A stretch of 64,000 bases of DNA, taken from NCBI GenBank assembly GCA_037074705.1, contig CM073591.1, forward strand, positions 179,639,432 through 179,703,431, in the 5' to 3' direction. The notes below the pieces were generated by a model. It searched no databases and was not told where the DNA came from. It worked only from the letters and a program-made list of their open reading frames with translations. The position numbers were made by a program, and so were the translations under genes. This stretch comes from Zhengitettix transpicula (taxonomy: Eukaryota > Arthropoda > Insecta > Orthoptera > Tetrigidae). The first letter of the stretch is position 1; every line of letters begins with the position of its first letter. Below are positions 11,330 through 23,163 of this stretch, piece after piece.

Positions 11330-11520
11330 TCGCTTGTTAGGTTGAAATTAATACTTAAGCCATCAAATTAAAGTATCAGGATGGAAATAAATGTCGACCG
11401 GACCAGGAATCGAACCCGGTACCTCCCGCTTCCAACTGAGTTATCCCATGCCGACTCCAGATCTGTTGCGAAATTTCTCCATCCATTAGACCTATGCAGG
11501 CTCACCTACAATTTTTTTTT
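11330..11520 (-). repeat. tRNA-derived SINE
   Basis: On the minus strand the RNA polymerase III B box GGTTCGATTCC is perfect (11406-11416). An A-box-like TAACTCAGTTGG lies 16 bp upstream (11432-11448 region) in GGCATGGGATAACTCAGTTG. The spacing and sequence resemble a tRNA head, but the cloverleaf is not intact and the flanks carry unrelated tail sequence, so a SINE is more likely than a working tRNA gene. Outer limits are approximate. Confidence 0.6.
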
Positions 11521-12697
11521 ACAAATCACATTTCTTACATGTCTTAAATATTAGGTCCTCAAATCAAGAACGGATTTAACCCAAAAATAAAACATATTTG
11601 TGTTTATTTAATAAAAAATTTGTGTGAAAAGCTAGAAATACAATAAAATTGTTATTTATGTCGAATAATTTCTCCGCAATACAAAGTCACACAATCTGGT
11701 TGCCGTTCCTCAACGAAGAGCTCTGTAGATACATTTCTTTATGATAATAAAACCTTATTTGTAGTTTAGCGGGCGAATTAAAGGGTTCAGAGTTTTCAAC
11801 TCAAGGTTTCATAAAATCAAGACCGCTTGATAAAGGAAGAGAATCTTGTCGCGAGAAATAATTCACCAAGCTGATTTGAGTATTGACAGATGAATGGCTG
11901 TAAAAACGAAGAGAAAAGCTAGCGTAAGGTTTATTTTTGAACTTTCCGGCTTTTTAATACCAAGAAAAATAGCCGAATACCTGAATAAAGGTACAAGGTT
12001 TCCAGAAACGTGGTATTTATATCATAACTTCGTTTTTCTATATTTGGCTATTCTTATTATTATTAATTTTTCAAAACACGGATTTTTTAAATTTGTTTTA
12101 TAACTATTTGCATACACGTGTAATACTGTAAGAAACATCGTAGTGTAGCGTGAGTAGACTGACCCGAGTGAAGCAGATTTTCAAAGAAAGTTGCAGCTTC
12201 GGACTTTGCGACTGGAGGATCATCGACGCTGAGGTCGCTTGCTATTTCATCAAGGTAAATGAAAAGTGTCACAAACAAAATGCCGAAAAAACCCCACGAT
12301 TTGTTATTTTTCACTTGTTATAAATTTGAATCAATTGCCCCTTTAATGATGTTAATACTAACAATTTTCCGTGATGTGGAGTCCAACATTGAACGGGATA
12401 GGATGGCTGGCACTTTACCAAATAAATAAAATACGTTTAAATAAAAGGTCATGTTCATCGTAAGCAAATTTGAAAGTGTGAATACTTGGATTTAATCAAT
12501 AATTTTTTACATATTTTAACAATCATTTTACCACATTGAACTTGTATACTCTGAAAACAAAACGAATGCAGTTGATGAATTGACTTTGGTGTAATGGTCT
12601 AGGGTTGATGCTGCTAATTATAGGCAGATGCTACAAATTGAAACCTCGTTCTGTTATTTCTGAATACAACCATGTGACCGTGGAAAGCAAACCAACT
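11521..12697. other. AT-rich stretch, no gene recognised
   Basis: A 69-codon open frame (11894-12103, plus) and a 75-codon frame (12087-12314, minus) show no family resemblance and no splice or codon pattern that supports them. A tRNA-like stretch near 12590-12650 (GTGTAATGGTCTAGG, later AATTGAAACC) could be a decayed SINE head. Confidence 0.4.
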
Positions 12698-12698
12698 T

Positions 12699-12802
12699 CG
12701 ATAAACAGTTCTCGGTTTTCACTCGGGTGTAACATATGTAAACGCGACGTTTCGACGACTAAAGGCTTTGTCGTCGTCTTCTAGGCGAAGAACTGTTTAT
12801 CG
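12699..12802 (-). ncRNA. Hairpin-enclosed hammerhead-like motif, module 2
   Basis: A 14-bp perfect inverted repeat (CGATAAACAGTTCT at 12699-12712, complement at 12789-12802) encloses, on the minus strand, CTAGAAGA, a 7-bp stem (CGACGAC at 12770-12776 read with GTCGTCG at 12753-12759), GAAAC, and ACG-TCG-CGT followed by T. Removing one A from the first box gives CTGAAGA, the hammerhead CUGANGA consensus. The 7-bp stem would be stem II and ACG/CGT stem III with a G-U-U cleavage site. Stem I does not pair convincingly in the usual place. The layout matches module 1 at 10658-10739. Confidence 0.4.
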
Positions 12803-14026
12803 AACAATTACACAGCGAAAGACTTTAATCTTTGATCAAGCAAACCAATTTGTTCAAAAATGTGCCATCTGACCAGTTTTAAAACAAATCTCTGGAATGG
12901 CCAGATCGCGTCAGTATATTGTGATCTGATGTCGGAGTTTCACTTTCACCTTTCCCAGTCCAAAATCTCCTGGATGACTAAACACGTGTTTGGCGGTTCC
13001 AACTAAGCCACGTTTATGTTTCCTATTCTTACGGTAGCGTCAATTTTTATTACACCGCAGTAGCATCATTCAATTAAAATTAATTACGGAAACTCAGGCA
13101 CGTTGATTAATTGTCGCTTCCTTGTTATATAAAAACTTGAAAGAAGAGTTCCCTTTATCTCAACATTTTTAAATTCCTCTTTTAGCCACATGTAAAAAAA
13201 AAATAATTGAACATTAAACGATGCGTATTTTGGCAGAAATGGAATTTCAAATTTTTTTGACAATCAATAAGCACAAGTCAGCATTTGATGACTCATGAAA
13301 GAGTAATTCGCTAACAAATTACTTCCACCAAGAAAACTGAAATGAAATATGGAAAATCTGGGCATAGGTTTGTTTTTTACAGCAAAGCTTTCATACAAAA
13401 TTCGTTCAAAGCGATGTTGGTACGTTTGTGACCGCTCCGTAGTTTTAAGAAATTATGGCGGAAATTAACTTTACAATATTTGTCTCAAAATTGTCTGAGC
13501 TTCATAACACAAAAGTGAGGTGTTTGTATCCTAATTCGCTATTGCCATTTTATTATTAGATTTCATTAATTTATCTGTTGTAGTATAAAGTCGTAATTAT
13601 TTTTAAGATACAAATTTATTTGATTTCATCAGTACCTTTTTGTAATTATTTTCTCTTATTCATCTATTAAGCTATTTAATAACTGTATAATTAATATATA
13701 ATTTTGGAAGTAACCTGTACTTGTGAAGATTACCTGAGCAAATGCAACGTTCCGAATGCTCATGATGTCTTATACTGATCATTTCATTTTCAGGGAAACT
13801 TTCACTCTAATAACAACAGTAACCAAGTCTGGATTTAAGGCTGCGGTTTTTCGATTTTTGACTTGGTTTTTAAGTAGCCATTTTATGAGTTTAAAATAAT
13901 ATTTGCCTAGGTCCCCCGCCTCAACGCGCGCGAACTTTTTTTTTCTGATCTAAATGAGGCGTATCCGATTTGATGGCTCTCTCTCTTTTAATAGCATAGG
14001 AAGGGATGGAAAAAGTGGCAATGCGG
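12803..14026. other. AT-rich stretch, no gene recognised
   Basis: No family resemblance in any frame. The last 100 bp (from about 13900) contain short TAATAGCATAGGAAGGGAT-like blocks, so a degraded piece of family A may begin there. Confidence 0.4.
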
Positions 14027-14515
14027 TACGCTACATGAGCGTAATCCACGTGGTGGCATCTCCCCTTTAATAGCGTAAGAAGGGATTTGAAAGGGGGGAC
14101 GCGGAAGGGTAGAGGAAGGTAGCCAAGGGTTAACTAGGACCCCCGGAATTCGTCTAAAAGTGATGCAGGAAAAAACCCTAGAAAACCTGCATCAGGTATG
14201 TCGGGCTCTTCGTACTTGGCCCACGCCCTTCCCATAGTGGGAGAAGGGGTTTGTTGTATGGACGCAGCGTTTCCACAACTGTGCCTCGACCAGTTTAGGA
14301 GGCAGTTGGCCGACCGCTTCAATGGTAATGGACAACTCTTACCGTATGTCCAAGTTCTGCGACCCGGGAACATACACCTCTCAAAACAGGACGAGGTGCC
14401 TCAGATTGTGGGAACAGTAGTTCAAAAATCTCCAGAAAGGTTGTGCCTGCCAGAGCTAAGTTCCCATAAGCCGGTTTCTCCTCTCGCTTTTTTTATTTTT
14501 GGGCTGTACAAACAG
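14027..14515 (-). mobile_element. Family A retroposon, copy A1
   Basis: Shares TCCACGTGGTGGC, CCAAGGGTTAACTAGG, CCTGCATCAGGTATGTCGGG and CAGTTTAGGAGGCAG blocks with nine other copies. By the poly(A) tails of copies A3 and A10, sense is the minus strand. The sense strand has a 79-codon open frame (14134-14373). It abuts the non-LTR element on the right with the same GGGCTGTACAAA ending seen in A6. Confidence 0.75.
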
Positions 14516-16545
14516 ACTGAAACATCTTTTACCTTTGAGTTTGATCCATTCGTTGGAAAACTTTCATATTTATTCCGGCAAAAGATATGTTAGAGAAATC
14601 ATGTATAAAGAAACGTCCAACTTTTGTGAACTGCTACGTGAATCCAGAACACCGGTTAATAAGTCTTTATTTCTACTCCCGATCAACAAAAATGAGATTA
14701 TTAGCATAATAAAAAACATAAAATCTTCATATGCATGTGACATATATGGAGTCAGCAGTAAAGTTGTTAAACACTGCTGTTAGGAAATCTCAATTCCAAT
14801 GCAGTTCATATCATTTTGTGCTTTTCCTCCGGATGCTGTAAAAGCCGCGAAAGTTATACCATTGTACAAAAAGGGTTCTACAACAGAGTCTCCAATTATC
14901 GCCATATTTTGCTCTTTCCAATATTCTCCAAAATTCTCAAGAAAGCAGTACACACGATAATTGCAACTTTCTCACAAAACTTAAAATTATTTTCACATCA
15001 CAGCATGGTTTTATTAGAGGTAAATACACCAACACGGCTTCATACGACTTCGTTCAAATTATTCATGACGCACTCGACGAAAGCTGGAATTTTTGCTGGC
15101 CTTTCCAAAGCATTTTATTTAACAGATCATGACATTTTACTCCGAAAATTAGATTTCTATGAAATCAGAGGAGTTTCCCTTTCTTTATTGCGATGTTACT
15201 TGCAAAATAGGCGCCAAAAAGTTGCGTTTATAAATTCGGATGGAACTGAGCATCTGTCAGAGTGGGAAAGAATTACCTGCTGTGTCTCTCAAGGCTCAAG
15301 TTTTCATCATTTACATTAACGACCTACCAAATTATTTAGATCCCTTAAAATCAGTCCTTTACGCTGACAAAACAAATTTGGTAATCACGGACAGCGACTC
15401 GGAAACGTTGCGTGAGAAAGTAGAGGTTGCGATGAGCCGTTTCAATCTGTGCTTCACTGCAAACAAATTTTCTCTGAATCTAGAGAAACCTAAATTCGTT
15501 ACCTTCACTTCGAACACAAACAGTTTAATTTCTAATTCGGAGAACATTTCGGAGCACGCACCTTTTCTTGGTCTGTTGATTAACAATAATTTCAAATGGA
15601 ATCACCTTTTAAATAAACTCTCGGGAAAACTTAGCAAAATTTGCTTTACATTAAGAGTGTTAGCTCGGGAAAGTGATATATCTACATCTAAAATGGTAGA
15701 TCATGCATATTTTCATTCTGTCATGTCTTACGCCATAGCAAACTTGGGTTGTTCACATCACGCGTTGCAAATTTTTAAACTTCAAAAGCGGGCCGTACGA
15801 ATTATATCGGGTGCGGATTGGAATGACGCTTGCAAGCCTTTGTTTCAGAATCTTGGGATTTTAACATTGCCTTGTACGTATATTCTAGAAATTTTAAAGT
15901 TTGTTTGGAGAAATATCAATTTATATGCCCTAAACGTAGCAAATCATTTATACAACACCAGAAATCGCTCTCAACTCCGCATAGAAAAACAGCGCCTGAA
16001 ACTTTTTGAATCAAGCATTCGTTATTCCTGGACAAATCTATTCAATAATGTTCCGGAAGAAATAAAAACTTTAGATATACAAAATTTATTTACAAAGAGT
16101 TGTAAATCTCTGTTAATTAAAGTAGCATATTACTCGGTGAAAGAGTTCGTAGAAAGGAAGGACAGATTAGATCCTCTTTAGAAAAATAGTTTGCTGGTAT
16201 CCTATCAAGTTACGCTATTATTTTACGATGACAATATTCTAGAATTTAACTGCTGACGTATTTTCGTTTTCATGTTCGATGGTAATCGATGTAATATTTT
16301 CTGCTCGAAACTCCGTCGAATAGAAATTGAAGATGAATTAAAACACTTATCATTTCGTTAATTCCTAATTACTGTCATATTAATATATTTAACGGAGTAT
16401 TAAATCATATATTTTTTGGTAAAGTAAAATGTTTGTTTGAGTATTTGTAATAATTATTCTTTTCATTTAATCATATATTATGACGTATCCTATTTCCTCG
16501 ACCGAGGACTAATGGAATGATTAATAAATCTAAATCTGAACTGAA
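14516..16545 (+). mobile_element. CR1/jockey-type non-LTR retrotransposon, RT domain remnant
   Basis: The reverse transcriptase can be followed through about 1.6 kb in several frames: NKNEIISIIKNIKSSYACDI (14688), VIPLYKKGS (14855), HRHILLFPIFSKILKKAVH (14899) and then INDLPNYLDPLKSVLYADKT (15330 onward). The 313-codon plus-strand frame 15240-16181 carries palm, thumb and C-terminal parts, including FSLNLEKPKFVTF and SYAIANLGCSHHALQIFKLQ. The catalytic box reads YADK where YADD is required. With the frameshifts upstream, this is a dead copy. The 3' UTR ends near ATTAATAAATCTAAATCT after CCTATTTCCTCGACCGAGGA, a block also found inverted at 30.85-30.9 kb. The endonuclease domain is missing. Confidence 0.85.
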
Positions 16546-17547
16546 ATCCCTCTGCCCCATCCTCGCTCTGTTCCACCATAGAAAACCGAGCGTAAAATCT
16601 TGGTTAAACATTCACCGAGATAGCTGCCTGTCTAGGATTGGGCTGAACCGAGTAGGTCCAAAATCCGCAGTAGTTTAGGGACTCTCATTCATATGCATTC
16701 TACCTTGAAGAAGAACAGAGTTACTGTTCGAATCGTTGGTTGTCTTGATTATCTTTACTATACCTTCTTTGTGTCACATTTCTCTTTCTCCTATTACTAT
16801 TGTTTCACAATTCTTCTTGATATATCTTCGTCTTTGATCTGCCACATGCACCTCATCTGCACCTCTTTTCCCAGCTTTCTCTTCGCTAAAGTACTATCTA
16901 GGCGATGGAAAACCCGCCAATATCTACTACACTTTAATACTTTCATAATAAATATTGTGATTAAAGGAATAGATCCACAAGTTATTTTCAAATTCTTACT
17001 ATGATGATTATGCACCTATGAACATACAACTTTTCCGGTTTTTTTTTTGAACCTGGTCCGTATGTTAAACAATTCAGTCAATAAATATAATTCAATTAAT
17101 TGTTTGTATTCGTGTGACATATTAATAGTTTGTAGTCGTATGAGAATACTAAATGAAGACAATTTACTCGACGAAATGAACTATGCCTTGACTTTGGCGA
17201 CCAAATGAAAGGCGATGACTTCGAGTCCAGAACGGCGCAACAATGTTCAGAGAAACTGCTAATATGTGGCATAGTTTACTATCTCTTTCAGACTGGAATG
17301 ATCTCATCCCCCGAACGTGTATGTTCGATAATGAATTGAATAGGTCGTAAAAATGTAGATATTAAAGTACTTAAATTTAGTAAAGATGATTTTGAAAAAT
17401 TTTATGTCATCCTCTATTATTAAAGAACGGCATCCAACATTTCTTCAAGACATTTAGTAATTTTGAATTTAGCAATAGACCTACGTTTCAGCAATTGTCT
17501 CTATAATATAAAACTTAAAAATTATGCTTTTTTTTGAAGATGTAGAC
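16546..17547. other. Unassigned sequence
   Basis: A 103-codon plus frame (16693-17004) is largely hydrophobic with no recognised motif, and a frame on the other strand covers the same bases. I see no support for a gene. Confidence 0.4.
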
Positions 17548-17965
17548 AGGCTATGTATAGGGTAATCCACATAGTGGCAACTCCCCTCTTATAGCATAGT
17601 GTAGGGATTTCAATGGGGGGATGCGGAAAGGTGGGGCAAGGCAGCCAAGGGTTAACTAGGGCCCAAGGCTATGGTTTAAGGATCTTACCCTGCAATTCGC
17701 CTAAAAGTGATGCAGGGAAAACTCTAAGAAAACCTTAATCAGGTAGGTCGGGATTTGGTACTTGTCCCACGCCCTCCCGGTGGCGGGAGAGGGGTTTGCT
17801 GTGGGGACGCAGCTTTCCCCTCGCCGTGTCTCGAACAGTTTAGAAGGCAGCTGGCCGACTATTCCAATAGGAATAGCGGACAATTACAGTATGTCCAAGG
17901 TCTGCGATCCCGGAACATTTCTCAAAACAGGCCGAAGAGAATCAGCCAGATAATAGTCGGTTTGT
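17548..17965 (-). mobile_element. Family A retroposon, copy A2
   Basis: Carries GGTAATCCACATAGTGGC, GCCAAGGGTTAACTAGG, the AATCAGGTAGGTCGG block and CAGTTTAGAAGGCAGCTGGC. The sense (minus) strand keeps the 60-codon frame [18 protein letters not shown] (17701-17883), also seen in copies A6, A7 and A8. Confidence 0.8.
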
Positions 17966-19526
17966 GATCAATCAGCTGGGAGAGAGAGAACATATTTAAA
18001 AGAACATTTTTACGGCCGTTGATATGACTTTTTCTGAATGGTGCTGCGAATTTGACGTCAGTTCAGTAATATTTAAGATTCTTTATTAAGCTAGACGCGT
18101 CGCAAGTGCAATTCGATAAACTATTATATAATATAATAAATGGTGGCATTACAAAGTCAGAGAAATAAATGTTATAGTTTTACTGAGATAACTTTATTAC
18201 AATAAATCAGACATTTCGTCCATTGTTTGTGGACCACATCAGGTCTATGAATCTGGATTAATTCGTTACTTTCAAGTAAATTGTTAGGTTACACTGTTAA
18301 CAATTTTTAAATAACTTTGAATACATAAATCCTGGAATCATATTTTATGTAACTGGTTGGTCTATATTTCCCAACATTATTGTAATTAATATTCTATATC
18401 ATGCTAAAATATTTTTTATCCAATGAGTCCAAAAATGTAGGAAAAGTCGGAATTTACGTTATTAAGCCATTTGTTACATTTAATTGTCATTCTTTGTAAA
18501 TCCATAATTTATTATATTTTTAGTAGATATCAGATAACTTATATATTATAATTATAGATTAAACAAGTTCATTATTTTATTTGAAAACTATATTAACAAC
18601 AAAGAATATAGATAGCTTTCGAAAATACGTTGTACTTACGTCGCAAAGTTGTAGAAGGTACAGGCCCAATATTAAACATATTGGCTTTATGTTATCCATC
18701 ATAGTTGGAGAGATGGGAAGTGTAAGTGAACCCAATTACTTTAAATTTGTTGCATACTGTGAAATTAGAAATGGAAAACAACTTAAAAGTAAGAATAACG
18801 AAGTAGATACAGAAATATTAATCATAAAAATAGATTTATTTGATTACCTTCATCCAGAGTAATGATAGTGTTTGCTTGCCTGATGCCTTACGAATACAGC
18901 TTCTCCGGGAATTTCTGGATAGCAGCCACAAAATAATTGTGCACCATCAAGCAAAAGATTAGAAATTACCCAGTCAGCAAGTGCATGTTATCTTTAAACA
19001 TGCATGCAAGCTGTTAATAAAACATGCGAGCAAGTTTTCTTAAATATATTGCATGTTTAATAAATTATGGATAAGAGGGAAAAAGAGTATTGAGCTTTCC
19101 CGCGAGACTTCGCACTAGCGCGTAATTGGCCTATTCGTAGTCACGCCAGTCCAAATCATTCCCAGTACAGTGAACCTCGTTAGGATTGATTAACCACCAT
19201 TCTAAAAGCATCAATGAGTGACGTTAATAAAGAACTTCTCATATAATTCATTGAAGTATTGAAAGACTCATAGCTTGAATAAACGACTAGTACTAACGGA
19301 GCGACGATAATGTAACCATGCTTTTCAATAGTCGTTCATGTTGGGGAAGCGTTGTAAATCGCTCTTCGGTACCTAGCAGCGACTAGAGCTGCGATAAAGG
19401 CTGGGCTCATTTGCACTGCTGTCATCCATGTTGGATTTGGACGTTTTGTATGAAGCTCAAATAACCACAAACAACGTAATGAAGTAACACAACAATTAAA
19501 AACATAAGTGTTTATTTTTATTATTT
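17966..19526. other. Unassigned AT-rich sequence
   Basis: A 93-codon frame at 18581-18862 (plus) has no recognised family. Nothing else is supported. Confidence 0.4.
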
Positions 19527-21690
19527 AAACTAGCTGGGTGCCCGGCGTGCACGAGATGTCATTTATCTATAACCATCGATATGACTCCAATTTTGGTTGC
19601 TTTTGCGCTATTTTTATCTAAAGCTCCTCGAACCCTATCCCTAAATGTGCTCACCTCCCTTGCCGAAGGGGGCTGAAGTCATTGACTAAATATATCGGCC
19701 GTTTTTACAATTGTGCGATAATCAAAAAGTATTTATTCCACGCAATAACCGGCCTATTACATTCTCTGAAAATTTCTATCCGCGCCCACCACCTTTCAAA
19801 CCCGTCGCGTTACCCAGGTTGTCACAATTAGATTCAGCCACATTCATAGTCTCTGAATTGATTCTAATCTCGGTTGATTTTGCGGTTTTTTATTTAACGT
19901 TCCTCCACCCCACCCCTAAGCTTGCTCCCCTCACAGGGGTTAAATTATACACAAACAACATCGGTATAAATACTATCAAAGTAATTAACCCCAGGAAATA
20001 ATTATCGTAAATATCGACCGTTTAACAAGTTTGAAAATTTCCACCCCCGAACACTCGCGCTTCGGGGACTTAAACGGTCAAGTTTAATGTCATAATTAAG
20101 CTCAGTGACAATCCCGATAGTTTCTGCTTTTTTATGTAATGCCACTTTACGCCCACCCATAAGGGTGCACCCTTCAGAGTCCGAAAGGGCTTGAAATTAT
20201 ACACAGGGAACATGTAGAGAAATTCCACCCTTAAGAGTGCTCCACTCCAAATCCCGAAAGAGGTTATATTTAACATATGGAACATGTAGAGAAATATAAT
20301 AAATTTCAGCGAACCAGAAAAATATTTATTCGACACAAATATCGACTGCTTAACATGATTGAAAATTTCAACCCCTGTCCATCCCCGCTTGGGGAAATTA
20401 AACTGTAACTTAAATGTCATAATTAAACACAGTGACAAACCCCGGATTCATCTTGAAACTCGAATGTGTTTGCGTAATTTCATGTAATGCCACTCCACCC
20501 CCAACTCTTAAGGGTACACCACTCCCATGCCTAAAAAAGTTGAAATTATACACAGATGAAGTGAAATTTTATAAATGCTATTGATCCAGAATTCTATTGA
20601 TTCGACACAAAAATATGCCGGTTAGAATGTTAGAAAATTTCTTTCCCCGCCCACCCCCTCTCATCACCGCCAATTCCCACCCACCGCCATGAGTTTCTCA
20701 GTTTGTTATAAATAGTCTCAGCGATATCCATATCCCCCAATTTGACACGAATCTAGGTTGATTTGGCGTTAATTATATGAAACGTCCCTCAACCCCCACA
20801 CATAAGGGTGCTTCCCTCGCATGCCGAAAGGGGATGAAATTATACACAAACAACATCAGTAGAAATACAACCAATATAATTAACCCAGAAAAATATTTAT
20901 TCAACGCAAATATCTGCCGTGTTTGCATGTTCCAAAATTTCCACCCCGCTACCCCTACATCTGAGGGGTAAATGCTAAGTTGAATGTCATAACTAAACTC
21001 AGTGACATCCATAATTTGACTCAAATCTCGGTTGAATTCGCGTTATTTTTCTGTAAAGCAACTCCACCCCTAACCCTAAGGGTGCCCTTTTCCCAAGGCG
21101 TAGGAGATGAAAATTATATTCAGATAACATCGTTAGAAACACTATCAATATCTTTGACCCCTAAAAATATTTATCCAAATCTAATACCGGCTGTTTTAGC
21201 ATGTTTAAGTATTTCCACCACCGTCCACCCCCGCTTCAGGGGGTGGTAGACGCGTCTCACCCCGTCAGTGTTTATTTCCTGGTCGCAAAGAACACGTGTA
21301 CGGAATTTGGTGAAATTTGATCCACCGGTATAGATTAGTATTCGCCACCCCAAACGCTAGGGGTGCTCTTTCCCCAGGGTGTAGAGGTTGAAAATTATAT
21401 TCTGATAACATCAGTGGAAACACTATCAATATCTTTGACCCCTAAAAATATTTATCTGACTGAAATATCGACTGTTTTATCATGTTTAAATATTTCCAAC
21501 CCGTCCACCTCCGCTTCTGGGGGTGGTAGACGCGTCTCACCCCGACAGTGTTTGTTTCCTGGTCGTAAAGAACACGTGTACGAAATTTGGTGCTCCACCA
21601 GTGTAGATTTATATAAAGAACATACAAATATATATACAAACATACAAACATACATACATACAAACACTCATTTTTATTTATAAGAAGATA
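19527..21690 (+). repeat. Family B element, copy 2, with internal ~280-bp tandem array
   Basis: Starts with CTAGCTGGGTGCCCGGCGTG, the same head as copies at 7211 and 42838. From about 19939 to 21600 it is a run of diverged units marked by TGAAATTATACAC-like blocks at about 19939, 20262, 20540, 20835, 21105 and 21390, giving units of roughly 270-325 bp. Each unit also carries ACCCCTAAGGGTGC, AATATTTATYCRA and GTCATAATTAAACTCAGTGAC blocks. It ends in ATACAAACATACATAC-type simple repeat, as many non-LTR derived elements do. No protein was recognised. Family identity is unknown. Confidence 0.7.
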
Positions 21691-23120
21691 TAGAAAGTAC
21701 CAAATGGATTTTTGCTTATCGTCGGAAAAACTTCGAAGGTCATGGAAACAAAGTATGGGTAGGGCTCCACTACAATAGAAAAACAAAAACTACAATATTT
21801 AGAGAGCGTGGAAGTTAAAAAAGAGGAGGAAGATGCAGACCCTAGTTCAACTATCTGCCACATGTTGGATCGCTTTCGAGGTTCGAAAAATTGAAATACC
21901 GAATGAAATTCATGAAAATAAATTAAGAATTCCTGAATATCAGGGAAAGTGATTTTTGTACGAGACAAAAATTTCTTCCTGACCACAGTTCAGCGTCCGT
22001 AGCCATCAACAATCCGCTACAATATAATAAAACAATGTTGATCATAGTTAATTTTCTCAGAACAGATGGAATACCAGTCTGTAATAAATACGATTAAGTA
22101 GTCATTTGTAAATTATTTTATACTATATATTTAACATACAGCAGTGTCTGCATTAATAATATAAATATCAGAATTGTTCAAGTACAGAATTTGTTGCTTA
22201 AGATTATGGCCATTATATTGAAGCAGTGTTTCGAACTGTCGGGGTGGCGTGAGAACTCGGAAATTTGTTGCCAGAATTTTTTTTATCACTCTTGCCCTGG
22301 CAACAGCTTGAAGTGTCAAATACGTGACCAGCTGAAATAGTATGAAGGACTGGGTGTGCCAATTTCGATTTTTGTTACTCAATTTGTTTTACGTTATCAC
22401 CACCTGATTGTGTAAGTGTGAACGGCGAAGGGATGAGTTTCAGTAAGTAAAAAATGTAGCAGTTATTCGGTAGAGGTTAAAGGGTAGAGTTCGTCGGGAA
22501 ATTTCGAGAGATAAGGTCGCCGTTGGGCGTTGGTCAGGTATGAAGTATGACCAAGCAGAAATAGGGCGCGGTATGGTTGAAAAAGTATTAAAATTTGTGG
22601 AAAGTAAAGTATTTAAATATCTTAAATAGTGGATCTGCAGTAAAAGTTATGTAGTGGTAGGTTTATTAAATAATAAAGTAAAGGGATATTTTCCAGAATT
22701 TATTAATTATTTAAGTGAACATGAAAAAAAATTACAAATTATGCCTGTTCAGCTAGTTGGACAAAACAATCGGATTTCTTAATCCCAAGTTAAACCATGG
22801 TTTACGGTAATTCCCCAGGCGCGTCAAGGATTGAGACACTTGGCAGTTCCCTCGCGTTGATCTCTGGCCGTGATCATGTGGCACCCTCGATCTCTCCGAG
22901 GCCTCTGGATGATGCACGTTTGGAGCTGTACGTCCGTCCCTGGCTACGGTTCGTCGAGGAGAATTTTGGAGAGACGTTTCCCACGGTCCAGGTAACTTCC
23001 GAGGGTCAACATCTACGTGCCTAAGTCCAGACCGAAGGGATTATCTATCCGCCACGGCGGCGCCTGGTCAAATTCCAACTTGCCAAGCTCTAAACCCTTG
23101 CTAATATCTAATTACATTAA

Positions 23121-23128
<8 letters not shown>
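21691..23128. other. Unassigned sequence with short open frames
   Basis: Frames at 21678-21986 (minus) and 22797-23024 (plus) have no recognised motif. Between about 22474 and 22783 one plus frame, broken by a single TAG at 22627, reads VGRWSGMKYDQAEIGRG, then GLLNNKVKGYFPEFINYLSE and a stop. This could be a decayed coding segment, but I do not recognise it. Confidence 0.35.

Positions 23129-23160
<32 letters not shown>
23129..23160. repeat. (AT)n microsatellite
   Basis: About 16 uninterrupted AT repeats. Confidence 0.95.

Positions 23161-23163
<3 letters not shown>

Noticed and set aside
11395..11470. tRNA gene on the minus strand
   Set aside because: The A and B boxes are good, but the stems do not close into a cloverleaf and no clear anticodon arm exists, so a SINE is more likely.
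14198..14593. Plus-strand 131-codon frame
   Set aside because: It crosses the junction of a family A copy and the non-LTR element, and the same strand of other family A copies is not kept open consistently.
21442..21786. Minus-strand 114-codon frame with MFVCLYIYLYV-like stretch
   Set aside because: The hydrophobic run is the translation of the ATACAAACATACATAC simple repeat.
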